Shown here one piece after another: positions 1-11,496 of a stretch of DNA of 64,000 nucleotides. Origin of the DNA: Buxus sempervirens (taxonomy: Eukaryota > Streptophyta > Magnoliopsida > Buxales > Buxaceae); NCBI GenBank assembly GCA_947561395.2, contig OX387184.1, forward strand, positions 21,043,687-21,107,686. The letters run 5' to 3'. How positions within the stretch are numbered: position 1 is the stretch's first letter; every line of letters starts with the position of its first letter. The notes beneath the pieces were generated by a model. That model was given only the letters and a program-made list of their open reading frames with translations, was not told where the DNA came from and did not search any database. The position numbers and the translations under genes are program-made.

Positions 1-81
1 TGGGGGGTTTGTTTGTAAAAATAGAAAATTTGGGGGGTTGGGGTCTGGTTGTAAAAATTAAAAGAAAAGTGGATCAATGAA

Positions 82-112
<31 letters not shown>

Positions 113-350
113 CGTGGTTGTAAAAATTAAAACAAAAGTGGGTCGATTTGGCTAGGGAAAAAAAATTGAAAATAAGTGACTTTTAGCGGCGGTCTTGAAC
201 CGCCGCTAAAAGTAAAAAAGACCGCCACTGAAAGAATCAGCGACAGGCGAATCATCGGCGGACAGCGTCGTTCGGCAGGACTTTTAGCGACGGTCGCTTG
301 ACTTTTAGCGGCGGTTTTGGTCCGCCGCTAAAAGTCACTTTTTTGTAGTG
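1..350. mobile_element. Right terminal part of a CACTA (En/Spm-like) DNA transposon
   Basis: The stretch ends at 350 with TTTTTTGTAGTG, the reverse complement of the CACTACAAAAAA terminus of plant CACTA elements. It is preceded by hairpin-forming subterminal repeats built on ttttagcggcgg / ccgccgctaaaa (about 177-212 and 302-334). The left end and any transposase lie outside the window. A run of 28 G (85-112) and a duplicated tggggggttt motif sit further in; the G run may be partly an assembly or polymerase artefact. Terminus and subterminal repeats are seen directly; family assignment rests on established CACTA structure. Confidence 0.75.
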
Positions 351-1248
351 TTATGACCATTAAATGCCTTGATATCAATATAAGAAGGATCAAAAATAAA
401 ATTTCAAGACTTGGTGCCTTTCAAGACTTGGCTATGAATAATGTGCATCTCAACCCAAAGCATGCTCAGTTTAAACGTAAACTAATAACAGCCCTCTAGA
501 TTGATATACTAGATGTAATACATTCAAGAAAACATAGATTTAAACCATCAGAATCTTCAGAAATACATTAAATCCATTAAACCACCCATAAACACTGTTA
601 TTTCACAATAATACTTTATGAAACAAGTTTATACTTGGAGCAACATCAATGTAGATCTCCAAATCATCAAAACCAATAACAGTATCACCTGAAAACCTCC
701 ACAACTTAACGTTTAATCTGAAAACATGCAAACTTAGGAGTTGGAAGGGTCACTACTTACCTTGTATTTGCAAACATGGATATCCTATGAATATATTTTT
801 TTCCTTTTCTAATTGGTGGCTAGGAAGAAAAGAGTGTCATGATTCTTCTCATGCACCAGTATGTCTCTATGTTATTTAAAGTAGTCACCAACGGCAGTAA
901 AACATATAATGGAACTCTTGGAATACTTTTTGTTTGTTTGTTATATTTGGTTAGAACATTTAGCTCTTCACAAGAAATTAATATATGATATCCATTTGCT
1001 TACGGCCTGTTTTTACCCGAAATCTTTCTTTTAAGAACTTCAAGGCCAATCAGAAACTAGATTACTTAAATTCTTACAATATTTTGGTTTTGCAAAACAA
1101 AATCCAGAAGGTGTTAATACAATTGGAACATGTGCTGGCTGATATGTTCAGCAGTACTTATAGGGAAGGAGTTGCATCGTTGATCACGCTTATTGCTTGT
1201 CGCTTATTCTTTGTCAGTATTGATCTCATTATTATATTTCTTTTTCAG
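351..1248. other. AT-rich stretch between a CACTA end and an enolase relic
   Basis: No gene is supported here. A 158-residue open frame covers 985-1461, but only its 1249-1340 part resembles a known protein; the rest is intron-like. The stretch could be the interior of the second CACTA element, whose right end is at 2700, or old host sequence. Confidence 0.4.
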
Positions 1249-1480
1249 GTTAACCAGATTGGTACCATTATTGAATCCATTCGGGCAGCTCTTGACTCAA
1301 AAGCTGCTGGATGGGGTGTGATGGTCAGTCACAGGAGTGGTGAGTACTTCAGCTCCTTAAGCTTTATTATCTTGGTATTTGCTTTTATTCATTTTAATAT
1401 GAGATATGAACTGTTAGCTTGTCTATTTACTTTTTTTTTTGTTGCACTTGTAGGATATTGAGGAGTATTTTGCTCTAATC
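1249..1480 (+). pseudogene. ENO1: Relic of a plastid-type enolase gene (one clear exon, one decayed exon)
   Basis: Enolase is the glycolytic enzyme converting 2-phosphoglycerate to phosphoenolpyruvate. Bases 1249-1340 read [20 protein letters not shown] followed by [11 protein letters not shown], the C-terminal active-site region around the conserved S-H-R-S-G-E loop. The [19 protein letters not shown] wording fits the plastid isoform ENO1 better than the cytosolic one, judged from memory. The piece is bounded by a good acceptor (tttttcag, ending 1248) and donor (g/gtgagt at 1340), so true intron borders are preserved. A second acceptor (ttgtag, ending 1453) leads into gatattgaggagtatttt, a decayed version of the next exon (ETEDNF in the family). 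Nothing else of the roughly 430-residue protein is visible nearby, so this is a gene fragment, possibly captured by the CACTA element ending at 2700. Confidence 0.7.
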
Positions 1481-2399
1481 AATGAATTTCGCATTTTTTT
1501 TTCACTTTTTCTTATGTAAATTAAACAATTAGCTAGATGCTTGGAGTGAAGCCAATTGAAAAGAACATAGTATTTTGACCTCGATATGGTTTAGAGAAAA
1601 ACAGAGATATTTGACAATGATTGGGGGTGGGAATTAGATTTTTTATTACAAGTTATCTGATTTTGGGACCTATTTGGGCTTGGTCACCCCTTCCATTTTA
1701 GGGGAGGTGTTGCCGAAGTTTCGGCAACACCTTATATTATTCCTTTCTTGGGTTTCCATTTTCGTAGGCGTATGTGAAGAGGAAAGACTTGAATTGGCAT
1801 ACCTTATATTATTGAATAACTTTAGAGTGAATATAAGTAACTTGAATTGCCATACCTTATATTATTGAATAGTTATTTCTTTATATGTAATTACAAAACA
1901 TGATTTTATCTAGCTAACTATGTTTAAATTAATATGTGTTTAGATACTAATTTTGCTTTGTTTTTTTTTTTTATGTAGGAATGAATCCTAACATGGTCCG
2001 ATGATGTGCATGTCAAGATTTTTTTACTTCTTTAGTAGGAATGAAGCCGTGATGGTCCGACAATGTGTATATAGAAGGATATGGCGCAGCTTGCATGATT
2101 AAATGTATTTATTAAATTTATGTCAGTTTTTTTAAAATGTATTAAAGATTGAAGTTCATGTTGTAATAGAAAGTAATTGTTAACGTATTGTGGGGTAATT
2201 TTTGAAGGATTTTAATGTATTATGTTGTAATTTTTTTTCGAATTGTTCAAGGATTTTAATATATTGTGTTGATTGTTGATATAAGGTGTATATGCAAGTG
2301 TATAGATCGTTCTTTTCCATAGGTGTAACAATAAGTGTTAAAAAAAAATCATGTATGTATGGAAAAAAATGAAACACTTAGAAAAACCTGTAGAACATT
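1481..2399. other. AT-rich non-coding stretch with a perfect hairpin
   Basis: No gene is seen. Bases 1706-1731 form a perfect inverted repeat with 12-bp arms (ggtgttgccgaa) and a 2-base loop. Around 1791-1868 a phrase containing accttatattattgaata occurs twice, and tgatggtccga-like phrases recur near 1995 and 2050. Such short repeats are common inside CACTA elements, so this may be the interior of the element ending at 2700. Confidence 0.35.
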
Positions 2400-2700
2400 T
2401 TACCGGCGGTTTTTAACCGCCGGGTAACGTCCTGGGAGCGGCTTTTGCAATATTTTTATCGGTGGTCAAAAACCGCCGGTGAATAATTTTGTCAGTAAAA
2501 GGCTATTTTTGCCGGCGGCCAATTAAACCGCCAGCAAAGCTTATATTTACCGGCGGTTACAAAAACCCGCCGGCAAAAGTCATTGCCGGCGACCCCCTTG
2601 CCGACGGCTCGAGTATCCGCCGGCAAATCTTTTACTGGCGGTTTTCCCACTTTTGCCGGCGGTCTGAAGACCGCCGGTAAAAGTCTGTTGTTTTGTAGTG
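2400..2700. mobile_element. Right end of a second CACTA element
   Basis: Repeated hairpins with ccggcggt / accgccgg cores fill 2400-2690, and the stretch ends with gttttgtagtg at 2700, a CACTA terminus. The subterminal repeat differs from that of the element ending at 350 (ccggcggt against tagcggcgg), so these are two subfamilies. The terminus abuts hAT transposase sequence, which suggests insertion into an older hAT copy. No matching left end was found upstream. Confidence 0.7.
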
Positions 2701-3077
2701 CATCTAGTAGTGGGGGATCATCTGAATTAATGATTTTCTTAGAAAGCCCCCCAATGAGTTTCAGTACTATAGAAGAGCATAATGCTTTTAACATTTTGAC
2801 ATGGTGGAAGCAAAATCAGGTTAATTATCCTGTGCTTTCCGCCATGGCACGTGATCTACTAACGGTTCCGGTGTCCACAATTGCATCGGAATCAACTTTT
2901 AGTGCAAGTGGACGAACCGTGGATGATTACAGTAGCAGATTAACGCCGGAGATGGTGCAAACATGTGTCAGTCTTACAGATTGGTTAAGGGCAGAACTGA
3001 GAGAACAAGAATATGAAGATGATCAACTTGCTGGAGACTTTGATGATTTGAATATTGATTTTAGTCAACTAGAGTAG
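2701..3077 (+). pseudogene. hAT transposase C-terminal fragment (dimerisation domain)
   Basis: The frame reads through the typical C-terminal dimerisation region of Ac-like hAT transposases: WWKQNQVNYPVLSAMARDLL, then VPVSTIASESTFSASGR, then an acidic tail to a stop at 3075-3077. The hAT transposase cuts and rejoins DNA at 8-bp targets; this domain holds its multimer together. BED zinc finger and catalytic core are absent, so it is a 5'-truncated remnant, cut where the CACTA end adjoins it. The same domain recurs at 34470-34620 in another copy. Weak similarity in the first few codons may include CACTA-derived bases. Confidence 0.85.
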
Positions 3078-3538
3078 TCTAAGTTTTGTTATAATTTTTG
3101 TAATCAAAGTATAGGAATTGTACTTTCTCTTTTTTTTTGTTTCTTTTAAACTGCAAATGATAGATAGATGAGTGGGTGCCAACCTAGTTGGGATGTGCTT
3201 ATACTATAGTGATGCAGTATTATTTGTTCAAGTAATTATGTAATTTTTGCAAAGTTGTAAGTGTATTTGTGATAATTAATGAATTTATATTTTTTTGAGC
3301 AAAATTTATCTCAATATGTGTAAGACAATTTTGTGAATAATAAAAGTATTTTACAGAAATTTTTTGGGATTTTTTGAGGATTTTTTTGGGATTTTTTTAA
3401 GTTTTTTTTTAATTTAAATTAATTGGCCCGCCGACCCGGTGGGCTAGGGTATTGGGCAAACGGGCCTGGCGTGCGTCAGGCCCGCGGCCCGCCCAAGCAC
3501 GCCTCATGTGTGCCAGGCCGGCCCGCCACCCAACCCTA
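2701..3538 (+). mobile_element. 3' part of an Ac-like hAT DNA transposon
   Basis: After the transposase stop come a T-rich stretch and then GC-rich terminal DNA (3420-3538) with repeated cggcccgcc-type motifs, ending caacccta at 3538. Read inward this is tagggttgggtggcgggcc, which matches the terminal repeat of the hAT copy at 29982-48276 (tagggttgcttaatgggcc). The left end is lost. The 8 bases after the end are ccctctac, a candidate target duplication that cannot be confirmed without the other side. Confidence 0.65.
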
Positions 3539-4549
3539 CCCTCTACAGCATAGATTGGCGACCTTGGGGAATTTACTCTAAAAATGACTATTTTGCTCCC
3601 TGAGATTGATCGGCACATAACTTGCCATTCAAATTCTGATTTGAGCCCAGTCTTTTGCATTGCACTCGTCTCAGGGCACTCTACCACATGGGCCATAGCT
3701 TGCAAGTAAATTGAACTTTGAATGTGACCTCAAATTTTGTGCCAAATCCTGGATGCAAAATTTGGGTGCTTACACTCCCCAAAGCCATTTAAATGGGGCA
3801 CTTGACCCATTGCTTATGCAATGTGTTGGGTGCCCTACCAAATCACTTTCGGGTTGGTCGCTCAACACCCCATGCTTGAGCCATATGTTGAGCAACCAAA
3901 ACCAGATTCCATTCCGAAGACTTTTCCACTTCTGTTTGCTCTCTATCTCAATTCACACTCAATAAAATCCATATCAGATCAATATCTTATCAATCTATAG
4001 CAAAACCCCATTAAAATATTTCCCTCAAAACACATCTACATTAACATAATCCCGTCACCCACGACTAGGTCACCAATGCACACATGATACCAAGTTCATT
4101 AATAGACAACATATATAGAACAATCCCTCACACAACATACACACTAGATCTTTCATCATGAACAGATCTGGATTATGCAAAAGATGAATAGGGATAAGGA
4201 ACCCATGCATAAAATCGTAAAAAAAAAAAAAAATTTAAACCCAGTTAGTCAGTTACACGTTATAACTTGAGTTTTGAGACAAAGATTAATGGGATCTTCA
4301 AGATCTTTGCAAACCAAAAAGCCCCAAACCTTTCTTCCTTTGTCCTTGCCGTCCACTTCTTCTCTCCCAATGCTTCAATCGTTCACTAAGAGAAATAACC
4401 CAATGTGATTAGGGTTTCCAACCCTAATACCCACTTAAAGTTAGAAAAGACCAATCTAACCCCCACTTGTTTAGATTAAATCCTGACCTTTGATTATCTT
4501 TTAATCTCAACTGTCCACTAACACATGACAAGGTGTATGCCCAAGCACC
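3539..4549 (-). other. Possible old gypsy LTR end and leader-less interior
   Basis: On the minus strand a purine-rich gctttggggag is followed at 3771 by tgtaagcaccc, the typical look of a polypurine tract plus LTR start. The putative LTR would run from 3771 to lower coordinates and be interrupted by the hAT element. Nothing coding is seen from 3772 to 4549; an A run lies at 4212-4228. This is an inference from short motifs only. Confidence 0.3.
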
Positions 4550-5465
4550 ATAAGCCCTAGAGCTGTAACTAGGGCGGGCTGGGCTGGGTTTCAATGAGTT
4601 CGGGCTCAACCCTAACTAAAATTGGTGAACCCAAACTCTCATCGGCCCGCCCTAACCCAAACTCTTTGAGCCCAAACCCAACCCTAAAATTATTTCTTGA
4701 GTTCGGGTTGGGTTCGGGCCAGCCCAAACTTTTTTTTCTACTTAAAAAAAATGATACATTCACATATATAAGACTACAATATTTTGATATATATAATAAA
4801 GTTTATTGACATACATGGATTTGTTTGTGTATTAGTTGACCATGTGATCATTTTCTATCAATGGCATTCTTTAAAAGAAGGGTTGGAGTTGGAATATTTA
4901 CGGATGGTTCTGATAGTGGAATAAATTTTGACTTGAATAATGTTACTGTACGAAAATGGTTATCTTATTTAAATGTATTTGTAAATAAAGAATGAATCAA
5001 GAGTGTTGGACCCCATTTACTCTACACAATCCAATCTAGAGAGAGAGAGAACTTAATAAAGGATGAAGTTATTTGAATTGGACCATTTACTACAGCGGTG
5101 CAGTGAAAACGCTCCCATTAGCCCCAAATACCAAACCATGTCTCTCTCTTCATCATCCTTTCAAAACTCACTCAAAAGATTTTTTGGGTACGAGAGCTGA
5201 GCTTTTGTTACCCTGGTCTATTTGGAGAAGAAGAGGTGGGGGTCCTTTATTTCACTCAGCTTTATCTTTATATCCCTCTTTAATAATTCTCAAGTTTGAA
5301 CACAAAATTCTAAGGCCAAATGAGATATTAAGGGCCTATGGGATTCCTATTCTTCTATCCTCTTCCGGACTTTGATTGGAGTTCTTGAAGGAAATCTTCT
5401 GTTTTGGCGTGTGAAGAAAAGATGAAAATCAATGGAGAAGACAAGTTGTCCCTTCTGTTTCTTCT

Positions 5466-5690
5466 TTAGAGTTTGCTCTGAAGCAAGAAGAAGAAGAGGA
5501 AGGCATCGAGACGGAGTTACCACCGCTTGACGGTGTAGAAGAGATCATAGGCTACGAGTTCAAGAACCGAAGCTTGTTAGAAGAAGCTTTCATCCACTCG
5601 TCTTTTTACTACCCAAAGAAGCCATGTCCTTCTTACGAACGACTGGAGTTCATCGGAGATTCAATCCTCAACTTATTGATAGCAGAGTAG
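5466..5690 (+). pseudogene. Captured fragment of an RNase III-like (RTL/Dicer-type) gene
   Basis: The frame from 5466 encodes an acidic stretch (KQEEEEEGIETELPPLDG), then VEEIIGYEFKNRSLLEEAF, IHSSFYYPKKPCPSYERLEF, IGDSILNLLIAE, and a stop at 5688-5690. The ERLEFIGDSIL phrase is the RNase III signature that carries catalytic acidic residues, preceded by the usual first two helices. RNase III enzymes cleave double-stranded RNA. The spacing fits plant RNase THREE-LIKE proteins better than Dicers, from memory. Only about 60 residues of a normal domain of about 150 are present: the second acidic cluster and any dsRNA-binding domain are missing, and no start codon in frame is evident. It lies wholly inside the hAT element at 4558-6285. 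Confidence 0.75.
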
Positions 5691-5850
5691 AAGCTGCAGA
5701 ACATAGCTTCAACAATGAAAGAAAAAAATGAATAAAAAATAAACAGTACCTGAAAGCAGCGAACAAATGGGGAAAGATGAGATGCTCGATTTAAATAGCA
5801 AATCCCTTGTGAGCGATGGACCTGTATCGCAAATCCCTTGCTACCGGAAT

Positions 5851-5977
5851 TGTATCGATGGCAACAGTAATAGAAGAGAGGGACACTGCCGAAACTGTAT
5901 CGACGGCAACAGTAATAGAAGAGAGGGACACTACCAGAACTGTATCGACGGCAATTGTAATAGAAGAGAGGGACAAT
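5851..5977 (+). repeat. 45-bp tandem repeat, nearly three copies
   Basis: The phrase starting tgtatcgatggcaacagtaa recurs at 5851, 5896 and 5941 with few differences, each unit ending in gaagagagggaca. It lies inside the hAT element, downstream of the RNase III fragment, and is open in more than one frame because 45 is divisible by three. Confidence 0.9.
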
Positions 5978-6285
5978 GAGTCAATGAGAGGGGCGAGCAA
6001 TTCCGACTTCCGTGGTAGAGGTATGGGAGAAGACGAGAAACTCTTAGGTTTGCAGGAGACAATAGTATGGAGGTTTGCAGGATGGGGTTTTAGTGGTATA
6101 TATACATCGGGCTATTCGGGTTTTTTCGGGCTGTACCTAGTGAGCCCGAGCCCAACCCAAACTCAACTTCGGGCTTAAGATTGAGCCCAGCCTAAACCCA
6201 AACCCAAACTTATTTCTTAAATCGGGCTACTATTCGGGCTGGGTTGGGCGGGCTTCGGGCGGTCCGGGCCAAACTTACAGCTCTA

Positions 6286-7085
6286 ATAAGCCCTACACCC
6301 TACCATCCAAAACCAAAGAAACTCGTGACCCAAGGGTCTTTGGTCAAGGTCTAACTCAATTTAATGATTTGGTTTGACCAGGTCCTTAGATTTTCTACTA
6401 TTATCCTATACTTTCAATATAAAATAAAATATAACAATAATTTGGCAATTAAAAATCATGTTTTTTTTCATACCTTTTATGTATGTTTTCTCTCTTAATT
6501 AACATAAATTTTAAACATACTATTAAGATATTCTTCTTACGTTTCATAATATATGTTTACATATTAAATATATTTTTTGTATTTTTTCCCACTAAATATA
6601 TGTTTTCTTTCTTATTTTTTATTAAAATATTTTTTAAATAGCATTCATCTTGTTTGCGAAAATTAGACGATAAAGAAAGGAGCGACGTAGAGGAACTGGT
6701 GCTTCTAGGTGGGACCTACAATGAAAATTAGACAGTAAGAGAATAGTTACGTGGTTTTGCTATGCCTGGCTGTAAATGTGTCGTGATTAAGTCGGCCGAC
6801 CAAGATTCTGGCTCTAGAACATTCGTAAGTTACGTGCACTGACCAAAGATTGTGATTCTAGATCATTAGTAAGCCACGTGCACTGGAATTGAGTCCTCAC
6901 CAGTGTTAGGAGTTATGGGTGATGTTTTAAGGACTTGGGATTGAGTTTAGATTGTCGATTCTAAACTAATTGGGTCCATTTATATGGTTTAATTAAGTGG
7001 GTTCGGGTCCAAGTCCCTGCCTGTACGGTACAAGGATACTTTTGGGATTAAAAAAATATCGGGTTTAGAGTTGGTTTATATATCA
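6286..7085. other. AT-rich intergenic DNA, no gene seen
   Basis: Continues the sequence interrupted at 4557. A short phrase near 6791-6815 (gtcggccgaccaagattctg and following gctctaga) is loosely repeated near 6845-6865 and 29955-29980. Nothing coding or structured is supported. Confidence 0.4.
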
Positions 7086-7286
7086 CTAGTGGTGGCACGT
7101 GCATACTACACGTCCTTAACTCGTAACAGTCAATAATTGTAAATACGGGTTTAAATTTGAAAGTGAAAAGAGTGGGTTATAGCTTGAGATTGTTTTGCTT
7201 GTGGAAGGTAATATTTGGGAAAAAAAATATGGAGGACCGGAATTTGGGAGAGTATTCCCCTGTTCTCTCTTTACTAATAGTATAGA
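7086..7286 (-). mobile_element. Short non-autonomous Helitron (201 bp)
   Basis: On the minus strand the element begins TCTATACTATTAGTAAAG at 7286 and ends CCACCACTAG at 7086. A GC-containing palindrome (acgtgtagtatgcacgt) lies just before the 3' end, and the flanks are A and T. This is the Helitron plan: TC start, CTRR end, hairpin before the end, insertion between A and T. It has no room for a Rep/helicase protein, so it would depend on an autonomous partner. Sister copies lie at 28006-28215 and 57095-57326. Confidence 0.75.
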
Positions 7287-8451
7287 TGTTGTAACTCCAA
7301 TTGAATTTTTAGTGGAACTTGTGTCATACATAGTGGACGTAGGCACATTGCTGACCTACTTCAAATCTGCATGTTCTGTTTCTTGTTCGTCTCTATTTTA
7401 TTATTCACGTTACACGATTCATAACAAAATAATAATAATAATAATGAAAACATTCCTAATACTAACTGGTAACATGTGTTTATCTCCAGACTTAAAAGGT
7501 GTCACAATGGTACCAGGACCTAGAACAACAGTTCAAGTCTACGATAAAAGAGTTATATGCCTAGACATCAAAACTATCTTCATGTGATTTATATCTCTAA
7601 AAACAAGCTAAACAAAATCTCCAATTCAGAACCCAAAAGATGTTACTAAGCCCACAACCCCCAATTTCTACATACTAGAATCATTAAAATGCCTGGCATT
7701 AATTATATATATTTTTTATTGGCTAGGTAGCTATCCTTGGCTATCCTTATTTACTATAACATTCCTAATACTAACTGGTAACATGTGTTTATTTCCAACT
7801 TTAGTAGGGGAATTGAAAATCAAATGGTGGGATCAATTTATTACGAATTAGGTCCCCATGATCAATTGGTTTAAAAATAATCAAGTACAATCTCCAAGAG
7901 AAATAGCACCATTTTTAAGAGTAGGACACAGTACTCATTAGCATCGTCATCAACCTAAAGGAAAAAAAAATTAGTCAAGGTGCAGAATTCATTGGGATCA
8001 GAAAATTTTGATGAATAGAAAAATAATCCAACAAATCAGTGAAGAAGTATGTCTCAAACTCAAAAGATGGTCATAACATAGTATTGACTATTGTGAAACC
8101 GACAATCCAACGAGACCAGGCCTAAGCCCAAAGAAAAGATTCAACAAAATTATGCATGGACTGTGAAAAAAGCCTATGTTTCAAAAAGAACCTTAAATAA
8201 TGCCCAAAAGATGTAAGTTGAAGAATAATTATTTCAAGTCTCTAATGTGACAAGAAAGAATTCATTCAAAGACGAATAGCCCAAAAAAAAATTCACAAAA
8301 TATCAAAGAAAAGATGTTTCATAATCACAGTGATAGACATGGAATTGACATAAGATGAAAATCAAAAAAGCCAAAAAAGTAGCACCGTTTTTAAAGTTTT
8401 TAAATTTTCTAATTCTTTTATATTTTGAGAATAAAAATAAAAAATATAAAT
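7287..8451. other. Intergenic DNA with one spaced direct repeat
   Basis: A phrase of about 43 bp beginning acattcctaatactaactgg occurs at 7449 and again at about 7758, roughly 310 bp apart. No coding potential above background is seen. Confidence 0.4.
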
Positions 8452-8870
8452 CTACACTATTATTAAAAGCACGAACTACCTGAAGTGTTTTTCATTTTCA
8501 TATACCTAAAATATCTTTCCATAAAGTCTTTAATTTCCCGTACTTATCTATTTAAAGTAATTTTAATGAGAAATATAAAAATATATATGTATATCTACAA
8601 TCGGTAAATCTACACAAGGTTGATAAGTAACATTTTATAATTGATTTATGTTATAAGAAATAAATAAATTTTATTTTTGATATTGCTTCACTGTTTGAGG
8701 TAAATTATTTAGTAATTTATTAATATAAATAATATATGATACTGCTTAATAAATCAAAATTTGAGGTTCGAGGTAAATTATTTGCTTAATAAAGTAATTG
8801 AATATAAATGTCTTAACTTAAATTAATATTCAAAATGTGATGATGTCCCTTTCTATATTTCAAAAGGCTT

Positions 8871-11496
8871 TGTAACGCCCCAAAACTGAGTCAATGCAAA
8901 AAGGCACCCAACTAGAATCCGAAGTGCTACTGTAACGCCCTGAATCTGGTTCAACAACCAAACCCGAAGTGTTACTGTAAAATCGGGTCAAAAAAATCTA
9001 AAATTTATGCAGAATTTAAAATTAATATTTATATCCGAGTGCAATTGGAACATGGCATTTTATTTCAATTTAAACAAATAAGTTCACAATAAGAATCTAT
9101 TTATTCTAGATGCAGCCTATAGTGATAATTACATTTCTACCCATGAGTACACTACCCCATCTTGACGATCTCTCCAAGCAACCTAAAAATAGGTGAAAAC
9201 GGGAGTGAGATTTACATCTCAGCAAGTAGCAAGTGCATGCAGTAAAAATAGTCTAGTTTAAAAAATAGTCATGAGGTATACGGTAAACAATAAATTCAGC
9301 TCAAACAAAATTGGAGACAATAACCCAACACATAAGCAATAATTGGAGACAATAAAAACTATGTCAATTTAACGATAAAACAACTCATGTGAAGCTAAAT
9401 AAGTATTTAAGAAAACGATTTCAGCAAAGGCGATAAAACATAAACAAAACCATATGTGACCTCGCTGGACTCACAAAGAAAGATAAGTTTTTGAGAAAAC
9501 ACTCTTCAATGCTATGCCACCATGCATCTTATGGGCAAAGATACTAAGACACTCAAACCTGAATCTTATTCTGACAATAAGAGCCATAGTCATCGACTTA
9601 TTGCGCACAAACTCATAGAGTTGGCATGAACCACCAGCATGCAGTCCCTGAATCAATACATGGAGATGGCCGCTGATCCGCATATACAGGAATCACCAGC
9701 GAGACTCGAAATGACCCTACAAACATGGGACCTCCCAAAGCAAACTAACTTGCAAAGGGAGCGTATAGACACCCCAAATTGCACTACCACATGAGAAAAT
9801 AATGAAAATATTTTTTTTTGAGCTTTGACATGTCTCAAATCCTCAAAAACCAAACAAAAATGTGCTGCCCGCACATATAATGCGGTTTTTATCATATTTG
9901 TCCTATCCGCACATGGTATGCGGATGGGCCCACACTCATAGTACAGGCGAAGTCATGCTTTCTTCATGCGTGCAAGTGGGCCGCCATGTGGCTTCTAGAA
10001 GCCTTGGCCATTAGGCCACGTCAACGAGGCACATGGTGCGTAACTAAATGTCACCCGCAGTTAAAGTGCGGTTTTCTAAGGTTTTTGCTTCGCCCGCATA
10101 TAGTATGCGATTTGTACTAAACTGCACTGTGTATGCGGACGTGCTCATTTTGCGCAATTTCATAAAGGCTCAGGATCTTAGCCTTATTTACGCTTCTTAC
10201 CTCTCTCTAGGAGACCTGATCTCCTTAGTTTTCCCTCCGAAACCTCTAAAATTATCCCAATTCATGCCTTAGGCTTGACTTGGAATAATCTAGAAGGATA
10301 TTTTGGCTTACCCTTGAATCTTTTATACCCTTGGCTTTGCTTATAAATAGAAGGGCTCTCTTCTTGCAAAGGGTTGATAATTTGAAGCTTGAAGGCTCTG
10401 AAAGAATAAAGGAAGCTCTGCCGAATTGTTGGCCCAAATCTCTCAAGCTACCTAGGTAAGCTACTTCACTTGTTCTTCTTTTTTATTTAAATTCCAACAC
10501 TCTTTCCTTCTACCTTTCTGTAGGATAAGGCCATTGTCTGTGTTTGGAACCCCAAACCACACTCAAAGTACCTTAAACACCCTCTCTAGCCGTAAAATGT
10601 GAAGAGAAAGCTAGGGAAATGAGTGTTGGAATGGAACCTTAGGTTTAGAACCACTCTTGAATGATACTTTTGTGTGTTCATATTGATTTTGTGTATGATT
10701 GCTGTTTTGGAATGATTTTGTTTTAAATCTGGAGAAAATACAAGGATCTATGCTCTCTATAGCCTTAGATCCCAATTTTCTGCCAAAAATCTGATTTCCA
10801 ATACAACCACACACATATCACTTGTGGAATTTTTGTCAAAATAGGCTTAGATCTTGGATCCACCATACTCAATATGGTAGATCTGAGATCATAGGCCTTA
10901 GAACAATCTCTTAGGACTTCATGAGTTGATTTCAAGTGATTTTATCTTCTAGAGAAGACCCCATGGTCTAATCTCTTTATTTTTGAGCTTTTTGCTCTTA
11001 TTTGGGTATGTTTGGCTCTTCCTCTCCAAATAATGAGAGATTGTAGCCAAATCCTTTCCCTAAAGCTTTTTGAGTGTTTTTCAACTCATTTCTAGTGGTT
11101 TCAATCCAGTTCTATTGAGTCAAATGCACATACACACTGTTTTGGCTTGTTTTTACTCAAGTTTTTCAAATCTGGACTGAACCTGTACCCTGTCTTAAAT
11201 CAGTCATAATTTTATCATCTGGATGAATGTTTGAGTGATTCCAAAAACATGTGATAGCTGAAAATGTCTAGTTTTTGTCTTTAAAATTTGAGCAATTTAT
11301 ATGAAGCCGATTTTTTATACCATCTAATTGAAGTTAATAGTTCAGTTCAAGACAGATTCTCCTTTATTTATTTATTAGTTATTTGAATTATTAATCATCT
11401 ACATTTCCACTCTTTTATTTCCACTATATTTTAAATTCATTTTTTTCTTTTATTTATTTATGCCCTAATTATTATACAAAAATTCGGGGTCTTACA
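8871..11496 (+). mobile_element. Solo gypsy-type LTR with 5-bp target duplication
   Basis: The element starts tgtaacgcccc (8871), ends ggggtcttaca (11496) and is flanked by ggctt on both sides (8866-8870 and 11497-11501). There is no internal region. The first 60 bp are duplicated (second start near 8931). A related solo LTR lies at 31031-33952. An LTR of another family appears to be embedded from about 9757 on. It is a fossil: what remains after the two LTRs of a full element recombined. Confidence 0.8.
9757..11350 (+). repeat. Embedded Tat/Ogre-like LTR piece with promoter and palindrome array
   Basis: From about 9759 the sequence matches the start of the solo LTR at 50937 (tagacaccccaaattgcac). 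It carries palindromes such as ccgcacatggtatgcgg between 9868 and 10140, a TATA box (ttataaatag, 10341), a donor caggtaag-like site (10456) and an acceptor with ggataaggcc (to 10523). Then comes the shared phrase ctctctagccgtaaaa near 10581. Similarity fades near 11350 and no target duplication of its own was found, so it is a partial or fused copy. Confidence 0.55.

Larger units (their letters stand above)
4558..6285. mobile_element. Non-autonomous hAT element carrying a host gene fragment
   Basis: The element starts tagagctgtaactagggcgg (4558) and ends in the inverted version, cttacagctcta (6285). It is flanked by a perfect 8-bp target duplication, ataagccc (4550-4557 and 6286-6293). Terminal sequences are rich in cgggc/gcccg motifs, as in plant hAT elements. 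No transposase is present. Inside lie an RNase III-like gene fragment (about 5466-5690) and a 45-bp tandem repeat (5851-5977). This is the structure expected of a hAT element that has picked up host sequence. Boundaries and duplication are seen directly; the capture mechanism is inference. Confidence 0.85.

Noticed and set aside
85-112. Long G run as a possible quadruplex regulator
   Set aside because: A bare homopolymer at a transposon end, prone to sequencing error; no evidence of function.
2492-2794. 100-residue minus-strand frame
   Set aside because: It runs across the CACTA subterminal hairpins and into hAT DNA; a shadow of repeats.
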